From Lingula anatina (taxonomy: Eukaryota > Brachiopoda > Lingulata > Lingulida > Lingulidae), in the NCBI RefSeq assembly GCF_001039355.2, contig NW_019773577.1:22961-81363 (forward strand): a stretch of 58,403 nt of DNA, read 5' to 3'. Positions within the stretch are counted from its first letter, which is position 1; every line of letters starts with the position of its first letter. The notes under the pieces were generated by a model that did no database searches, was not told the origin of the DNA, and was given only the letters and a program-made list of their open reading frames with translations. The translations under genes and the position numbers were made by a program. Below, piece by piece: positions 37,626-47,473 of this stretch.

Positions 37626-39004
37626 TGGACAAAAGAAGTGTCACCCCTACTGAGCCAATACTATGGGGGAGGTAAATGACTGTGGAATGATATGCTCCTG
37701 GTATCATTTTATTAACATCAAATTTCACAAAAAAATCACAAAATGAGAACAAAATATACATTCTACCAAAATATGCAATTTCAAGTCCAAAATTAGTACT
37801 TAGTGGCATAGCCACGTGACCTAATTATAGGTGCCAGTCTACGAAGCAAGAATTCATATAATTGTCTAATGCGTTCAGGGCTTATGCTGGCCCAAGCATG
37901 AAACACTGAATATAACAGAGTTTGTCTGCTTGTTAGACGGGCATTTGTCCAAAGTTTTGACATATCATTCCACACATTTTCTATTATGTTAGCATCCAGA
38001 CTCTGGGCAGGCCACATCACCCTGCGAATGTCCTGTTGGTCAAAACAAACATCAACTGCTCTGGTCCTGTGACAAGGAACATAGTCATCCTGGTGAACAA
38101 ATGGATAATTCCTGTCACCAAACATGTTATAGTAATAGATGGTAGCAAGCCTGACTCCAAAACATCTATATATTTCTAGTGATTCATGTTTTCATCAACC
38201 ACTTTCAATTCGCCCACGCCATGGATGCTGATGCAGCCCCACACCATGATGAATATGCTGCTCCGGGTTCGAAAATTAAGTACATGTGGTTTAAATGCTT
38301 TACCAGCAGTTCGCCAGCATCGTACCCGTCTGTCATCAGAGGTCAGACCAAAGCGACACTCATCAGAAAAAAATGTATAGGACCAATTGTCATGGACTGT
38401 CCAGTTCCAGATCCTGTTGACCCTAGTTCACTCTACGTTGCCTTTTTTGTAACGATATAAGAGGTTTCAGTCTTGCAACCCTGCTGCACACTCTATGAGC
38501 ATGTAACCGACGCCTAGCAATTTTCACAGACACATTCGTATGTGTGAAATTGTTCCACTGTGTTGTCAACTGACAAGCAGTGTCGAACTTTGACAACCTA
38601 GATATCAAAATCAGTCGTCGGTCTTCACGACCAGTAGTTTTTCTTGGACGACCCATCAGAGACAATTTGTCTCTTGATCCAGTGTTTCTATACCGAGACC
38701 AGACCCTCTGCACGGTTCTGACTAAACAATTCAATTGTATCGATATACTGACATTGCTTATATTCCGCCTCTTCAGGTTAATAACTTGTACCTATAACCG
38801 TTAGAAAATTACCTGTATCTTGCCATATTGGAGGAAGACAGGAATAACATTTGCTGTACATGTCCAAGACCAACAATACAATTCCATGGTATGGCAGTTT
38901 TATACTCATTAGTCACATTATAAGTAGACCAGGCATTATAAGTATCCAAGATCTGCCTACTTTTTTTACTCTGAGTTAGGGGGTGACACTTCTTTTGTCC
39001 AGTG
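37625..39004 (-). mobile_element. Tc1/mariner element, ~1.38 kb
   Basis: The inverted ends CTGGACAAAAGAAGTGTCAC (37625) and GTGACACTTCTTTTGTCCAG (ending 39002) bound the element, which lies between a TA microsatellite and a TG/TA-rich stretch. A single transposase gene is on the - strand. A related dead copy is at 22923-24273 and a truncated, roughly 95 percent similar copy at 44553-44920. Confidence 0.92.
37793..38734 (-). pseudogene. Tc1-like transposase, frameshifted
   Basis: The N-terminal DNA-binding part (38734-38423) includes the [10 protein letters not shown] linker and the second helix-turn-helix. The catalytic domain starts in a shifted frame near 38425-38160 ([13 protein letters not shown] with first [17 protein letters not shown]) and returns to the original frame at 38125 (VHQDDYVPCHRT with second D; NIIENVW with the final E; end SRGYATKY). 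DDE spacing is of the DD34E Tc1 type. Two shifts, near 38430 and 38150, prevent a full product. It would catalyse cut-and-paste at TA. Confidence 0.88.
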
Positions 39005-39577
39005 TGTGTATATATACAGAGGGACTGAAAGTTTATAAAATGTTCTGACAATAGTCAGTGACTTATAATTGAATGTATAGATATTTGTATTTACATATGC
39101 ATGTCATTATCCTTAACGCTACTGATAATGTGACTAATAGAAAGCATAAATACAAAGACGCTTACAACTTTAGGCATGTTTATCAATTGAAAGCGTTGCA
39201 TTTGCCGTGTGAGCCGAAGGCTATGTTATACTATTATTGCACGTAGTACTTATATGTATTTTTTTCCCTTGGGGTATACCATTGTAGAGAAAAGAGCTGC
39301 TTATATATATGCGTCTGTTTCTATAAGGAACTCATTACGTGAGCTTTGATAAAATGTGTCCCATTTATTTAACTTCACCACATTTTAATAATGCTACTGT
39401 GATATCAAGTGGTGTGAAAACCAAGTAAAAATGTATTGTTTTTATGTAGGAACTTATATAAAAAACACTTTGATTCCCAGAGTGTATGCGCCACCAAGTA
39501 ATGGATGTTGTTTATTTAAAGAGCCTTTGTTGTGCACAACTTATAGTACAAATGTATTATCTCGAAATGGAGAGCTA

Positions 39578-39645
<68 letters not shown>

Positions 39646-39866
39646 GCCGAACTTGTAGTCAAGGCAGTATACAGTAATTACAATACTATAGCTAATCTAA
39701 GCTTAAGTACATATATGAAACGTTTCTCAAAGACATATATTATATACATATATATATTTAAATACATATTACCCTATATACGAGCACATAAGTAACTGCA
39801 CAATATCTATATGTTATGTAACGAATAATTTTCTTGACATATTGTACTACTAATTACTGCGTATAC
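39004..39866. other. No gene; TA microsatellite at 39580-39642
   Basis: AT-rich stretch with a (TA)n run at about 39580-39642. No open frame with coding signals. Confidence 0.6.
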
Positions 39867-40072
39867 GAAAATGCAGTAGTATCGAAGTAGCAAAAAAGTA
39901 CATAGCTTTGTACAGAGAGGAACATTTATGCAGTAGATTAGCAGCGTGATAGAAGCATGCTTCAAATATGCTAATTAGCTCCCAAATCGAAGCAGATTTG
40001 AGGCATGTTTGCAGTATGATTGCAGTAGTCTACTGCGCTGGAGTACCTACTTCGTTTTCATGCGGGTATAGA
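39867..40072. mobile_element. Second copy of the CCCGCACGAAAA MITE
   Basis: Shares ATCGAAGTAGCAAA, TTTGTACAGAGAGGA, TTAGCAGC, TTAGCTCCCAAATCGAAGCA and GCAGTATGATTGCAGTA with 19891-20173. It ends CGTTTTCATGCGGG, a near match to the right terminus. About 80 bp of the other copy's interior is missing. Confidence 0.7.
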
Positions 40073-40143
40073 GTCCATAAAGTACTGATGACTTGTGATG
40101 TATAACTATATAGATGTATAGGTATTATCAAAATGCAGTTAAA

Positions 40144-40541
40144 GGGATAATAAATCTTCGTTTGGCCAAAAAATAACATTTTCCTAGCGTGAACAACAAT
40201 GTTCTTATGAAAAGAAGATCCTTTCCCTTACTTAGCAAATACCAGATCCGGGTTCATAAATTTGAAAGCCACCTAGATGAACCTTAAACTGCCACATTAG
40301 TCTAATACATTTGCAAAAAAAAGCCCTATCAGTGGTTAAAACATTCAAACCGAATGTCGCAAAGTCCCCATATACCCCCATAGAGACAATAAAATAAGAG
40401 TACTCTAAATTGCGAGTACAGTTTAAGGTTGTTCAGCCGAGCATGGATGAGCCTGCAGTCGTCCTACATAATTTGCTCTGGGGTATGATACTCCGAAATG
40501 CGATCTGATACACACCTTGAAAACGGGTAGCCAAAACTGCG
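40144..40541. mobile_element. Nested MITEs: TTAA-type start, then CAGGCCTACC-type
   Basis: TTAA then AGGGATAATAAATCTTCG at 40140-40161 is the start of the MITE family that interrupts the Gypsy protease, and it is followed by the same GGCCAAAAAAT...TTTTCCTNG...AACAACAAT stretch. From about 40252 to 40541 the sequence is the reverse complement of the CAGGCCTACC MITE body (for example AAAACATTCAAACCGAATGT), ending TTGAAAACGGGTAG. One element broke or replaced the other. Confidence 0.65.
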
Positions 40542-41066
40542 GGTAAATATATCCGCAGCTACAAAGCTGAATGACTTCTCACTGAATGCAGCTCGATGGA
40601 ATTAATCTCCAAAACACCTTTCATAGAATATACATGTGTATGTGCCTAGACACACAGCAGCTAAGACATTCCTTAACCCTGGACATCTGTTATCACCTTG
40701 CCTTGGTCAACCCTTTAAGGTCAAAATGTGCAGACACAAGACCCAAACAAAACGTTGATGTATTAACAAAAAGTTAATAGCACCACTAAAACAAACCATT
40801 TGCTACATAAATACAATTAATTCTCTTAATTGTAGTTAAGTGTAAGATTACTTTCCACTTGTGAAATAAAGTAGGTGTATTGCGCTTTATAAACATAATT
40901 CCCACTGCATTGTTATGGTTATTGTTGTCTTTTTTTTTTGCAATAAATTACTATAATTAAAAATTCACAAGCCCTCCTCTCGTTAAATGAAATGCTACAT
41001 GAATTTGAAACATTATCAGTGCTATTAGTAATCAAAATAACTATATTATAACTTATTTGATTAGAT
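40542..41066. other. No gene recognised
   Basis: AT-rich sequence without open frames above chance. Nothing identifiable. Confidence 0.5.
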
Positions 41067-41815
41067 AAGGGTAGTAAAGACTTACCTAAAATCGCTTTTA
41101 CTTGATCGGAAAAGAGTATTAAAGACATACTGCAAACGCCTTTATTTGGTCGGAAAAGGGTCAGGCCTACCCAACTACCAGACTTGGCACCTAAGGATCC
41201 TGAATTGACCGGTATATCGGACCACACTACCCGTTTTCAAGGTGTGTGTCAGATCGCATTTCGGAGTATCATACCCCAGAACAAATTTTGCAGCACGACT
41301 GCGGGCTAATCCACGCTTGGCTGAACAAACTTAAACTAGACTCTTACTTTAGAGTACTCTATTTTATTGTCTCTATGGGGATATATGGGGACTTTACGAT
41401 ATTCGGTTTGAATGTTTTAACCACTTTTGATAGGGCTTTTTTGCATTGTATTAGATTAATGTGGTAGTCTAAGGTTCATCTAGGTGGCTTTCAAATTTAT
41501 GCACCCGGTTTTAAAATCATATAGCGATTTTACGACAATCGTTTACTATCCAATCAAGGTGACAGCCGAGCATGCCAGGGCTCATCCTGTCGGTGTTCTG
41601 GCTGATACTCCGAAATGCGATCTGACACACACCTTGAAAACGGGAAGCGTGGTCCGATTTACCGGTTAATTCAGGATCCTTAGGTGCCGAGTCTTGTAGT
41701 TGGGTAGGCCTGAGGGTTATAATGACGTACCTCATATCATATTTACTTCATCGGAAAAGGGTTATAAAGACGTGTCAAAAATCGCCTATACTTTATCGGA
41801 AAGACGTAGTAATAG
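41067..41815. repeat. ~46-bp minisatellite interrupted by a MITE
   Basis: Four diverged units of the form GGGTAGTAAAGAC...TTTACTTGATCGGAAAAG follow each other: two before 41161 and two after 41713. Unit ends GATCGGAAAAG, GGTCGGAAAAG, CATCGGAAAAG and TATCGGAAAG recur every 44-48 bp once the 551-bp MITE between them is ignored. Confidence 0.75.
41162..41712. mobile_element. Complete 551-bp MITE, 107-bp TIRs, 5-bp TSD
   Basis: It begins CAGGCCTACCCAACTACCAG and ends CTTGTAGTTGGGTAGGCCTG; the two ends are inverted copies over about 107 bp with few differences. AGGGT at 41157-41161 and 41713-41717 forms a 5-bp target duplication within a minisatellite unit. No coding capacity. Other copies or fragments are at 16181, 17538 and 40252. 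The superfamily is unclear from the ends alone. Confidence 0.88.
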
Positions 41816-41974
41816 TGCAACTACAATTTTAAGCTAGGCATAAAAGGGTAGTAAACCCGTAGACCCTGACCTTTCCGGTAGAGCTTTACGCCGTTGAAAA
41901 GGCTTGTAAAGAAAATATTCAGACCCATTTCCTGAAGAGTAAAAGAGCTGAAAATTGACTTTTTGTGCTGTGGT

Positions 41975-42366
41975 TATTGGTACTGCTAGATTTGTCTGCT
42001 GCCTTTGACACAGTAGACCATTATATTTTATTGACATTTTAGAGCAGAGTGTAGGGATTAGAGAAAAGGTCTTAGATCTTTTACGATAATATCTTGTTGG
42101 GATAATGCATCAAGTTAATAAAAATGGTGTGCTTTCTGAACTCTCACAGCTTTTATTTGGTGTTCCTTAGGGTAGCGTTCTGTGTTTACCCGTTACCCCT
42201 TAGAGCAACTCTGCGTTATCATAAGCTAGGTTACCACCTATATGCAGATGATACCCAGTTGTACACATCTTGTAACATCCATGATCCAGCATTGTCTGTG
42301 AACACCAATGTTGACTGCATATCAGATACCAGAGGTTCAGATGCAGAAGTTCGTACTTTGAAGTAA
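41975..42366 (+). pseudogene. CR1/L2-like reverse transcriptase fragment
   Basis: In broken frames, LLDLSAAFDTVDHYILL (catalytic block A) is read near 41985-42035, a GVP-stop-GSVL version of block B near 42160-42182, and YHLYADDTQLYTS (block C, YADD) near 42235-42273. The region between is frameshifted. No endonuclease, tail or target duplication is seen; an old 5'- and 3'-truncated copy. Confidence 0.8.
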
Positions 42367-44417
42367 CGTTTAACTGCGGGCTGAAATGAGGGACTTTTTT
42401 TATCGTCGACACAATCGATAATGACGTGTTTACTGCTTTCAGTTAATGCTGGCTGATTGCCAACGGAAAGTTACTCGGTAATACGAGCAGGGACGTATCA
42501 AGCATCTTTTATAAAGGATCTTTAGAACCTTTAGCTTTATTTGAGTACAAGAAGGAGCTACAGTGAATGTCAGCTGGATACAAAAATACAATCAGTAATC
42601 ACATTAGAAATCTTTCAAATCAGTAGCTATAATTGGAGACATATATGTAACAGCTTGTTTTGTTAAAATTGTACATTGTACTTTGAACGAATAAAATGTT
42701 AGATTTTAACTATAATAATTTGTTACTCAATACAAACGCACAAGTGAGATGGTCATCGGATATTCTTATTTTAAACTCATATTTAAGGTTCTACCCCAAA
42801 CACAAAATTATTGAAAAAAAGCGTTAAATCATTGTTGACTCACTTTGTCTTTTGCTTCTCCGCGATGCGGGAAGTTTATTGAAAAAGGAGGATTTTCACT
42901 ACAGTTCTGTTCGTGCACATATGCTATTTATACTTAAGAATACTGCAGCACAGCTGTGTATAATAGGAGGTAAGCATTTGCAAGTAAACATATAGTATAC
43001 ACATATAGCAGTCTGTCCGCAGATTTCGAGCTGCGCGTGCACACTGTCTGAAGCGACGGCCATTTTCGCACTACTTTCAGCAAAATCGAGTGAAAATGGA
43101 CGACTTTTGAGCTCTTCGTATTTTCATGTGTATTTTTGTCAACAGTTGATGTGATTAAACGATAGATATATAAAAAGAAGCGGGGATATCTAGGGATTCG
43201 CTATTTTCAGGTTAGTTGTCATAAAACATAGATTCAGAACGGTAAAATGGAAGATTTATCCACGCGGGTGATCGCAAATGGTGTCCCGTTTTAGGTGTCC
43301 GCAATTTTCTATGTAAAGATTTCTATAAGAAGTTTAAATTGTACAAATTTTTAAAAACTAAATCATGAAAGCTGGTTAAACTCGCTTTCTGGCGGTATAT
43401 ATATTTTGTAAATTCAGCTTTGTCCATTTTTGTAAGCGCGAGGTGAACGCCACGCCAAGCACTTGCATTTTTGAAGCGTATAACATTGGGACGTTTAAAT
43501 TATAACAAAATTGCTATAATGTTTATATCACCAGCGTTTTATATAAATTCTAAAAGCTAAACAAGTGGGCTTCGTGTTGATATGAAATATATGTTGCATT
43601 CGGCTCCATCTGGCTGGCAAAGTGTTGATAATCCCGTGAAGTCGGTGTAAAAGTTGGCAAAACCGATTTTTTCAAGTGCAGTAGGTTACTGTGACTATGT
43701 ATCGCAGGAAACGCGAAATATTTTCAAACATTTATATTCTCCAGAAAGACGAAATCATAAACTTTCAAATGATATATCATAAGGTATGTCTCCTACAATT
43801 TTTACCCATTTTGTGTGGGGAAATTAGTGCATCTCCAAAACGACGACAAAAATGGTACCCCATTTTCATCATAATTTATAGAGTCACGTGACCAACCTGA
43901 AGCACTGGCCCGACTTAGCAAGACTACAAGTTTTCTTAAATATTCTGAATATCAGAGCAAACAAGTCGCATTAAAATTAAAATACGAACAAGTGCTGTAC
44001 ATTTAACATCAGGAATATTCCAAGAGTTATATACTCATTCTTAAAACATCAAAATGGTATAATAGTTATGATCCAATCCACAAGAAATACAGTGTGAATT
44101 TTGACCAATATAGAAAGATATTGCTAGATCTAGTTATAAATAAAACAAGATTTTTTAATTGAATAAATATTTACAAAGAAGTACTGGCCTATGACCAGGT
44201 TGTACTTTTTAAAGCCTGAAATGGTTTTGATAAAAAAAAATCATTCAACACCAGTTTAATCATTATATTTAGATCTGCACTTCTGCCTTGTTCTCTTATT
44301 TTACTGCTCAAGATTTATTTCTATTTACTAGTACTATTTTTATCTCTTACATATTAAACTATTTAAAATAAGACCCTTCCAATTATAATTAAAAAAAAAA
44401 AATATTCCTAATCTATT
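42367..44417. other. 2 kb without a recognisable gene
   Basis: Mostly AT-rich. A less AT-rich patch at about 43010-43110 contains GTCCGCAGATTTCGAGCTGC and GACGGCCATTTTCGC, and a related GTCCGCAATTTTC word follows at 43300. It might be the edge of a repeat, but no terminus or partner copy is found. The ORF at 43691-43891 has no domain or splice support. Confidence 0.4.
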
Positions 44418-44552
44418 TAACCCTCAAGAGACCAAGCTATTTTACTGACTGAAATGACCAAGTGGGGTCATCTATGACCCCATTGTGCTCTGTACAGGGA
44501 TCCTTATTATAAAAGGCTGTTGAGGCTTTATCACACCCATACTACTCCCAGN

Positions 44553-44920
44553 GACGACCCATCAGAGGCAATTTGTCTCTTGATCCAGTGTTTCTATACC
44601 GAGACCAGACCCTCTGCACGGTTCTGACTGAACAATTCAATTGTATCGATATTCTGACATTGCTTATATTCCGCCTCTTCAGGTTAACAACTTGCACCTA
44701 TAACCGTTAGATAATTGCCTGTATCGTGCCATATTGGAGGAAGACAGGAATAACATTTGCTGTACATGTACAAGACCAACAATACAATTCAATGGTATAG
44801 CGGTTTTATACTCATTAGTCACATTATAAGTAGACCAGGCATTATAAATACCCAAGATCTGCCCACTTTTATTACTCTGAGTTAGGGGGTGACACTCCTT
44901 TTGTCCAGTGTGTGTATGTA
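44553..44920 (-). mobile_element. Truncated Tc1 element next to an ambiguous base
   Basis: The right-hand 368 bp are about 95 percent similar to 38640-39004 of the Tc1 element at 37625-39004, including the outer inverted repeat GGTGACACTCCTTTTGTCCA. The copy starts abruptly at GACGACCCATCAGAGG, directly after the single n at 44552. The remaining ~1 kb is absent. Confidence 0.88.
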
Positions 44921-44925
44921 GGCCT

Positions 44926-45003
44926 ACTTGAGGATTTTATGGTAAAAGGACCACTTTTTCAGAAAACAAACCCCCCTCTGAAATTGCTGGCTACGGACCT
45001 GCC
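44926..45003 (-). repeat. Second copy of the CCCGTAGCCAGCAATTT repeat
   Basis: Reverse complement of the family seen at 826-990, beginning directly after the Tc1 end. It shares AAAGGACCACTTTTTCAGAA and AAATTGCTGGCTACGG. Confidence 0.6.
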
Positions 45004-47263
45004 TACACTCTGTACATTTTAAATTGTTATCCTCTCTGCTGAGATACAGAGATGAAATCTGGGAAGATATCGAATGGCAAGTCCTAGCACGGGGAAGAGA
45101 AGTGGGGGTAGTGGCAGAGGGGGAGGGGGAGGTATCAGGATTAAAACAAAAAAGGAAAGCTGGCGGCAGAAAGCTGGGATGTGCCTGACTTTTCAGTGCG
45201 CAGAATCATCAACCTTATCATCAAAAGGATGTGACTCTAAGGACTAACAAGTTTTCCATTCGCATTAATCCTGGATATAAGATAGATGTCTTGATATCTT
45301 ATTGGATATTGTCTACAACGATGTACATGTTGTAGGCTATGATCTGTTTGGCTTTGCACGCGTACAAGTGATGATGATAATTTACAGTAACATGATATTT
45401 GAAAAAAATTAAAACATTTAATGATAGCCCGAGTTATTCCAGTCATTGTTCTCAATGTGTAGGAAATTTTAAATTGACCAGTATCAAGCCGTAATAGTTG
45501 AATGTACCGTGTTTTTGAGTAAAACATGATAACCAGTAAAATCATCGAAGGGACGAAGAACGCTCTCATCGTATATTGTATATTGTACTTTCTGAAAACA
45601 GATTATATCTGATAAAACATCGATGCCTATCACATCTCACCTTTTTTTCCGACACATAGAAAATTTATTCACCAGGTTCTATTTCTTCAACTTGAATGAT
45701 AACCAAGAGTATGGCGTTATCAAAAATGTAATTGTCGCGATATCCTACCTGTCACCTGTAGCAGATGACTCCAGTGTTATCGTACAATCAACGAAAATTA
45801 GCACCTTATTCAAGTTGAAGTAGCTGACGTGAATCCCATCCAAAATTCAAATCCAGATTAATGTTATCAACATCAGCATAATCTGACAATAAGAAGATAA
45901 AAATAAACAAAAGCAATTTATCGGAAGTGAAGTGAATTGTATGATCACAAAAATTCATGAGACCATCCTTTCTTTTAATAAATACTCTACGGGCGAAATT
46001 TATCAGGTTACGCTGCCGAGACTGCATATCATTAAACTCATTAGCACCAACTAGGAGGAAGTCACACAGGTCATAATCGCAGGCATATTTGTTACCTGAT
46101 TGGGTTGCAGCTATACTAATAATGTAGGTCTACTGAAGCTGACTTTAATAGTGGATATTTCGATATTTAGCACTATTTTACATCTTTTTTATGCCCGAGA
46201 AAAAATAATCTATAAATAGAAATACAAGCGGAGAAATCGTTTGTGTGTTTGCGTTTTTGGTCAAGGTTACAAGTGGACCCATGGGCCTAAAAGAAGAATA
46301 GATAGGTCGTATTTTATGTATATAAATAAAGGCGTCTGAAAATGGGGAAATCTTCAATCTGTTACCTATTCAGTGACCATCAGCGCTCAGTAAAAAAGTT
46401 GTAGACTCCTGTGAAGTCTGGCATTGGTACTAAAGGCTTTAATAATCAACATAAGTGAGAGTTAATGTTTTTAAATCGACATTTCCTTTGGATCGGGGGG
46501 GGGAAGACCCGGTGTCATGGCAGGACAGTTGATTGTGAATGATCATTTTAAGGAATGGGGTCTAAGTGTGCAAGTGTTCAAGCAGTAACAACCAATGTTA
46601 ATGATAGAAAAAATTATTTTCAGGCAAGGGAGGACGACCGCAGTTGATTTACGCAAAGCAGTAGAGAAAGCAGCTATTATGACACCTGATGTAAGAGAGA
46701 GTTAAGAAACATTATGGTCTTCATGGGGGGGGGGGACAGACCCGGTGTCATGGCAGGGCAGTTGATTGTGAATAATAGTTTCAAGCGCCACATACTCCGC
46801 TGCTTGAATCGTACCTGTATTCTGCGTAGGGAGTTGAGATCGCTTCAAGATTGAACAAATCCAAGACTAGGCATACATTTGTAAAGCTGTCTTTTCTTGT
46901 TTATCGAAGATATCAGACTAGAAACCCAATCCAGCCGTTACATTTACTTTAAAAATATAAAAATTCAAGTTGCAGTGTTTGAATCTCACTAGATATAGGA
47001 GAAAACGCACTTGTAGTTAGACGCAGCAAACCCTTAACTGAATCATGTGTATGAAGACTAATGACTTATTAATAATCTCTAGCGCGAAAAATACAAAACG
47101 CTATCTGGGTCTTTTCATTCCCCTCGATACTGTTGCCATGCTGATTCCTAATGCTTTACATTGCTGTTTACTTTTATAGCAGTCACTAGTATTTTGAATA
47201 TTTTCTCTGGAGACAGACCTTGGCGGTGAAGACGTCGTGAAACAAAAACAGTGAAGGTAGGGC
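45004..47263. other. Upstream region of the radial-spoke gene, no gene called
   Basis: A G-rich patch lies at 45100-45135 and a direct repeat at 46494-46545/46725-46777 (GACCCGGTGTCATGGCAGG preceded by a G-run). Minus-strand open frames at 45237-45569 and 45806-46130 lack recognised domains or convincing splice sites. Confidence 0.4.
46494..46777 (+). repeat. Direct repeat pair headed by G-runs
   Basis: GGGGGGGGGAAGACCCGGTG at 46494 and a G12 run followed by ACAGACCCGGTG at 46725 each continue TCATGGCAGG(A/G)CAGTTGATTG and TGAAT. The copies are about 50 bp long and 231 bp apart. The G-runs could form G-rich structures. Function unknown. Confidence 0.75.
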
Positions 47264-47267
47264 CTAC

Positions 47268-47269
<2 letters not shown>

Positions 47270-47310
<41 letters not shown>

Positions 47311-47361
47311 ACACGCACACACACGCACACATACTCACACGCACAAGCACACACACACACT
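47270..47361. repeat. (CT)n then (CA)n microsatellites
   Basis: A CT run at 47270-47308 and a CA-rich run at 47312-47361, about 110-200 bp before the radial-spoke start codon, so probably in its promoter or 5'-UTR. Confidence 0.92.
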
Positions 47362-47473
47362 GTGATTCGCACGCGCGCACACGCCCGCGCAACCTTCTTA
47401 GACCTTGTCGTGTGCATGTTTATTTTAAAATTGTATACTTTTTGGTTTTTTAGTGAAAAGAAAAAATAGAACA

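Noticed and set aside
43010-43330. Possible transposon end with GTCCGCAGATTTCG / GTCCGCAATTTTC
   Set aside because: Only a short shared word; no inverted partner, target duplication or second copy found.
45237-46130. Minus-strand open frames (45237-45569; 45806-46130 reading YACDYDLCDFLLVGANEFND)
   Set aside because: Considered as exons of a gene upstream of RSPH, but borders lack clear acceptor/donor pairs in matching phase and no family is recognised.
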